Shown here: positions 13,041-15,222 of the stretch, piece by piece
Numbering within the stretch: position 1 is the stretch's first letter
Layout: every line of letters begins with the position of its first letter
From: an uncultured Prevotella sp.
GTDB lineage: Bacteria; Bacteroidota; Bacteroidia; Bacteroidales; Bacteroidaceae
Assembly (NCBI GenBank): GCA_934229335.1
Contig: CAKQDQ010000051.1
Coordinates: forward strand, 1 to 15,222
Direction of reading: 5' to 3'
DNA: 15,222 nucleotides
Position numbers and translations under genes: made by a program
Notes under the pieces: model-generated
Database searches by the model: none
What the model was told of the DNA's origin: nothing
The model's input: the letters and a program-made list of their open reading frames with translations, nothing else

Positions 13041-14750
13041 CTAACATTCTACGTTAAGCATCATTTCGTTAACAGCCTTGCCTGGAGCGGTCATTGGCTC
13101 TACGTTGGCATCAGGCTTGATGACAGTTTCGAGGAGGAATGGACCGTCAGTATTTAGCATTTCCTGTATAGCGGCTGCTAATTCCTCACGTTTTGCTACG
13201 CGACGATGTGGTATATCGTATGCTGCTGCAACCTTCTCGAAGTCAGGATTTGTCATCGGTGTGAATGAACGCTTGTGGTTAAAGAACATATCTTGCCATT
13301 GACGTACATTGCCAAGGAAGTTGTTATTCATCAGAATCATCTTGACAGGTATTCTGTGTTCCATGATGGTTCCGAACTCTTGAATCATCATTTGTAGTCC
13401 ACCGTCACCCATAAAGCAACAAACAGTACGCTCAGGGGCTCCGTATGTCGCTCCCATTGCTGCCGGAAGACCGTAACCCATGGTGCCAAGTCCGCCAGAA
13501 GTGATAATTGAACGGCTCTTAGCGTATTTTGAATAACGGGCAGAGATCATCTGGTTTTGACCAACATCAGTAACAATTACAGCTTCACCTTTTACGGCTT
13601 CCGCTACAGTCTTGGCTACTTCGCCCATGAGAAGAGGACCTTCCGTTGGCTGAGTGGCTGGAATGATAACCTTCTCCACCTCTTGTTCGTGCAGTGGTAA
13701 GAAAGAGTTTTTCCATTCTGTGTGCTTAGCCTCATTGACAAGGGCTGTCAATGCTGGCAGGGTTACTTTGCAATCACCTATCACTGCCACTGTAGTCTTG
13801 ACGTTCTTGTCAATCTCTGATGGATCAATGTCAAGGTGTATTATCTTCGCTTGCTTGGCATAGCGTTTCAAGTCGCCTGTAACTCGGTCAGAAAAGCGCA
13901 TACCTATTGCGACAATAACATCTGCTTCCTGTTCCTTTATATTCACAGAGTAAGATCCATGCATACCGAGCATACCCATATTTAGGCTGTGATCGCTTGG
14001 TAAAGCTGATAGTCCCATGAGGGTTCTGCCAGCAGGAATGTCTGCTTTTTCAAGGAAAATGCGCAGCTCTTCCTGTGCGTTGCCAAGTTCGACACCTTGT
14101 CCTACAAGTGCTAAAGGTTTCTTGGCACTGTTCAACAGTTCCGCTGCTTCCTTTATAGCTTCCTGTGATGGTTCAGGGAATGGAACGTAGCTTCTGATGA
14201 AATCGACCTTAGTAGGTTTGTAATCTATCAGCTGTGTCTGCGCGTTCTTGGTGAAGTCAAGCACAACAGGTCCAGGTCTGCCACTCTTTGCGATATAGAA
14301 TGCGCGGCTAACAGCCCATGCTATATCTTCTGCATTACGTATCTGGTATGCCCATTTAGTAATAGGTTGGCTGACAGAAACGAGGTCTACCTCCTGAAAA
14401 GCGTCAGAACCGAGAACACCTGTCGCTACCTGTCCTGCGATAACGACAATAGGTGTTGAGTCCATCATGGCGTCGGCTACTCCCGTGAGGGTATTGGTCA
14501 CGCCAGGACCAGAGGTTACTAATGTTACACCTACCTTGCCACTCACTCTTGCGTAGCCTTCAGCGGCATGCGCAGCAGCCTGTTCGTGGCGCACGAGTAT
14601 GTGCTCAAATGCTTTCTTAGTGCCGTATGTATAGTCATACAGAGCATCGTATGTAGGCATAATGCTGCCTCCTGGATATCCGAATATCGTCTTGACGCCC
14701 TCTGCTTTCAGTGAGAGCATCAGTGCTTCCGCACCTGTTATCTTTTCCAT
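13041..14750 (-). CDS. ilvB: Acetolactate synthase large (catalytic) subunit
   Basis: A 569-residue ThDP- and FAD-dependent enzyme that condenses two pyruvates to acetolactate, or pyruvate with 2-ketobutyrate, the first common step of branched-chain amino-acid synthesis. The N-terminal PYR domain carries GYPGGSIMP (about 24-32) and the activating glutamate in RHEQAAAHAAEG (E56). The central domain has GMRFSDRVTGD for FAD (about 283-293). The C-terminal ThDP domain has GDGGLQ (448-453) through MNNN (474-477), the Mg-pyrophosphate motif, then FLGNVRQWQ. The chosen start is the ATG at 14748-14750 (MEKITGAEAL). An in-frame GTG at 14784-14786 would add 12 polar residues and lies within a hairpin, so it is less likely. 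It sits 112 bp after ilvD. Confidence 0.96.
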   Translation of the reverse strand: MEKITGAEALMLSLKAEGVKTIFGYPGGSIMPTYDALYDYTYGTKKAFEHILVRHEQAAAHAAEGYARVSGKVGVTLVTSGPGVTNTLTGVADAMMDSTPIVVIAGQVATGVLGSDAFQEVDLVSVSQPITKWAYQIRNAEDIAWAVSRAFYIAKSGRPGPVVLDFTKNAQTQLIDYKPTKVDFIRSYVPFPEPSQEAIKEAAELLNSAKKPLALVGQGVELGNAQEELRIFLEKADIPAGRTLMGLSALPSDHSLNMGMLGMHGSYSVNIKEQEADVIVAIGMRFSDRVTGDLKRYAKQAKIIHLDIDPSEIDKNVKTTVAVIGDCKVTLPALTALVNEAKHTEWKNSFLPLHEQEVEKVIIPATQPTEGPLLMGEVAKTVAEAVKGEAVIVTDVGQNQMISARYSKYAKSRSIITSGGLGTMGYGLPAAMGATYGAPERTVCCFMGDGGLQMMIQEFGTIMEHRIPVKMILMNNNFLGNVRQWQDMFFNHKRSFTPMTNPDFEKVAAAYDIPHRRVAKREELAAAIQEMLNTDGPFLLETVIKPDANVEPMTAPGKAVNEMMLNVEC

Positions 14751-14782
14751 ATTTCTGTCACGCCTCTCTATTCCATTCTCTT

Positions 14783-14799
14783 CCACATTTGTTATGTGG
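14783..14799. repeat. Small hairpin in the ilvD-ilvB gap
   Basis: CCACAT and ATGTGG form a perfect 6-bp stem around a 5-nt loop, in the ilvB leader about 33 bp before its ATG. Two more short stems (GCGTT/AACGC and CGCC/GGCG) lie between it and ilvD. They could affect translation or processing of the polycistronic RNA, but none has the T-run of a terminator. Confidence 0.35.
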
Positions 14800-14862
14800 C
14801 GTGTCTATTACTGCGTTGCTAACGAACGCCTGTCGGGGCGATGCTAATTTTTTAAGTTATGA

Positions 14863-15222
14863 TTAGTCAATGATTCTTACTCCACCCTTGTCAGCTGATG
14901 CTACTGACTGTGCGTAGGCACGCAATGCCTTTGACACTACGCGGTTACGCTTTAGTGGTTGCTGTGGACGTGCCGCAAGTTCTTCGTCAGAAAGTTTTAC
15001 GTTGATAGAGCGGTTAGGTATATCTATCTCAATAATGTCACCGTCTACAATCTTGCCGATGTTGCCACCGCTTGCTGCTTCCGGTGAGATGTGGCCGATA
15101 GAAAGACCTGATGTGCCGCCAGAGAAACGTCCATCGGTGATGAGGGCACATTCCTTACCCATGTGCATTGATTTGATGTATGAAGTAGGGTAGAGCATCT
15201 CCTGCATACCCGGACCTCCTTT
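14863..15222 (-). CDS. ilvD: Dihydroxy-acid dehydratase, C-terminal fragment
   Basis: The last 119 residues of IlvD, cut by the right end of the window; the frame stays open to the edge ([10 protein letters not shown]), so the methionine inside it is not the start. IlvD is an iron-sulfur, Mg2+-dependent cytoplasmic enzyme that dehydrates dihydroxy acids to 2-keto-isovalerate and 2-keto-3-methylvalerate. Family hallmarks are [13 protein letters not shown], where relatives usually have [32 protein letters not shown] and DGDIIEIDI. The C-terminus is complete and ordinary. It is the first visible gene of the ilv cluster; its promoter and any attenuator are outside the window. Confidence 0.95.
   Translation of the reverse strand, partial: KGGPGMQEMLYPTSYIKSMHMGKECALITDGRFSGGTSGLSIGHISPEAASGGNIGKIVDGDIIEIDIPNRSINVKLSDEELAARPQQPLKRNRVVSKALRAYAQSVASADKGGVRIID

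Noticed and set aside
14751..14786. A GTG start 12 codons upstream for ilvB
   Set aside because: It is a GTG within a small hairpin, and the added residues are polar and lie outside the conserved fold; the ATG at 14748-14750 begins at the usual MEKITGAEAL.
1..15222. Possible tRNA, rRNA, CRISPR array, toxin-antitoxin pair or phage genes
   Set aside because: No cloverleaf-like sequence, regularly spaced repeats or recognisable phage, nuclease or toxin-antitoxin families were seen in the genes or spacers.

Overview
The window looks like chromosomal DNA from a Bacteroidota bacterium, most likely Prevotellaceae. Three lines of evidence support this. The upstream regions carry the Bacteroidota promoter pattern TTG-N19-21-TAnnTTTG, seen clearly before ilvC, the inositol-phosphatase gene and an orphan gene. 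Shine-Dalgarno sequences are largely absent. Gene content is typical of the phylum: a DUF2723 membrane protein, a short cytoplasmic-type polysaccharide deacetylase joined to a short QueG, and an ilvD-ilvB-ilvN-acyl-ACP thioesterase-ilvC cluster.

Left part (1-5174, plus strand): the C-terminal part of a large DUF2723 protein, a structured spacer of about 260 bp, then a compact operon-like trio: polysaccharide deacetylase, queG (the two overlap by 23 bp) and an unrecognised 234-residue helical protein 5 bp further on. Middle-left (5175-5505): a gene-free stretch holding a bidirectional terminator-like hairpin, a 193-bp foldback element that looks like a MITE (18-bp perfect terminal inverted repeats, TTAT duplicated at both ends, an extra partial copy of one end) and a second terminator-like hairpin running into the end of the next gene. 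Middle (5506-8583): an EamA transporter (minus) diverges from an inositol-monophosphatase-family gene (plus). The latter converges, with overlapping stop codons, on a metal-efflux permease (minus) that carries a His-rich loop and a C-terminal HMA domain.

The 8584-9062 spacer holds a perfect 19-bp palindrome next to the permease promoter, a strong 13-bp-stem hairpin with no obvious gene to terminate, and a consensus promoter for an AT-rich orphan gene (9063-10121, 352 residues) of unknown function. Right part (10379-15222, all minus strand): the branched-chain amino-acid cluster ilvD (cut by the window end), ilvB, ilvN, an acyl-ACP thioesterase and ilvC. ilvC has its own consensus promoter and is followed by a strong terminator. 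IlvBN, IlvC and IlvD carry out successive steps from pyruvate/2-ketobutyrate to the 2-keto acids of valine, isoleucine and (via ketoisovalerate) leucine. The thioesterase in their midst suggests a link to fatty-acid synthesis, where the same keto acids prime branched chains.

Most of the window is ordinary housekeeping. The parts most worth a second look are the foldback element, the orphan AT-rich gene with its flanking structures, the palindromic operator of the metal permease and the structured spacer at 2655-2918. I see no tRNA, rRNA, CRISPR array, transposase or recognisable defence system.
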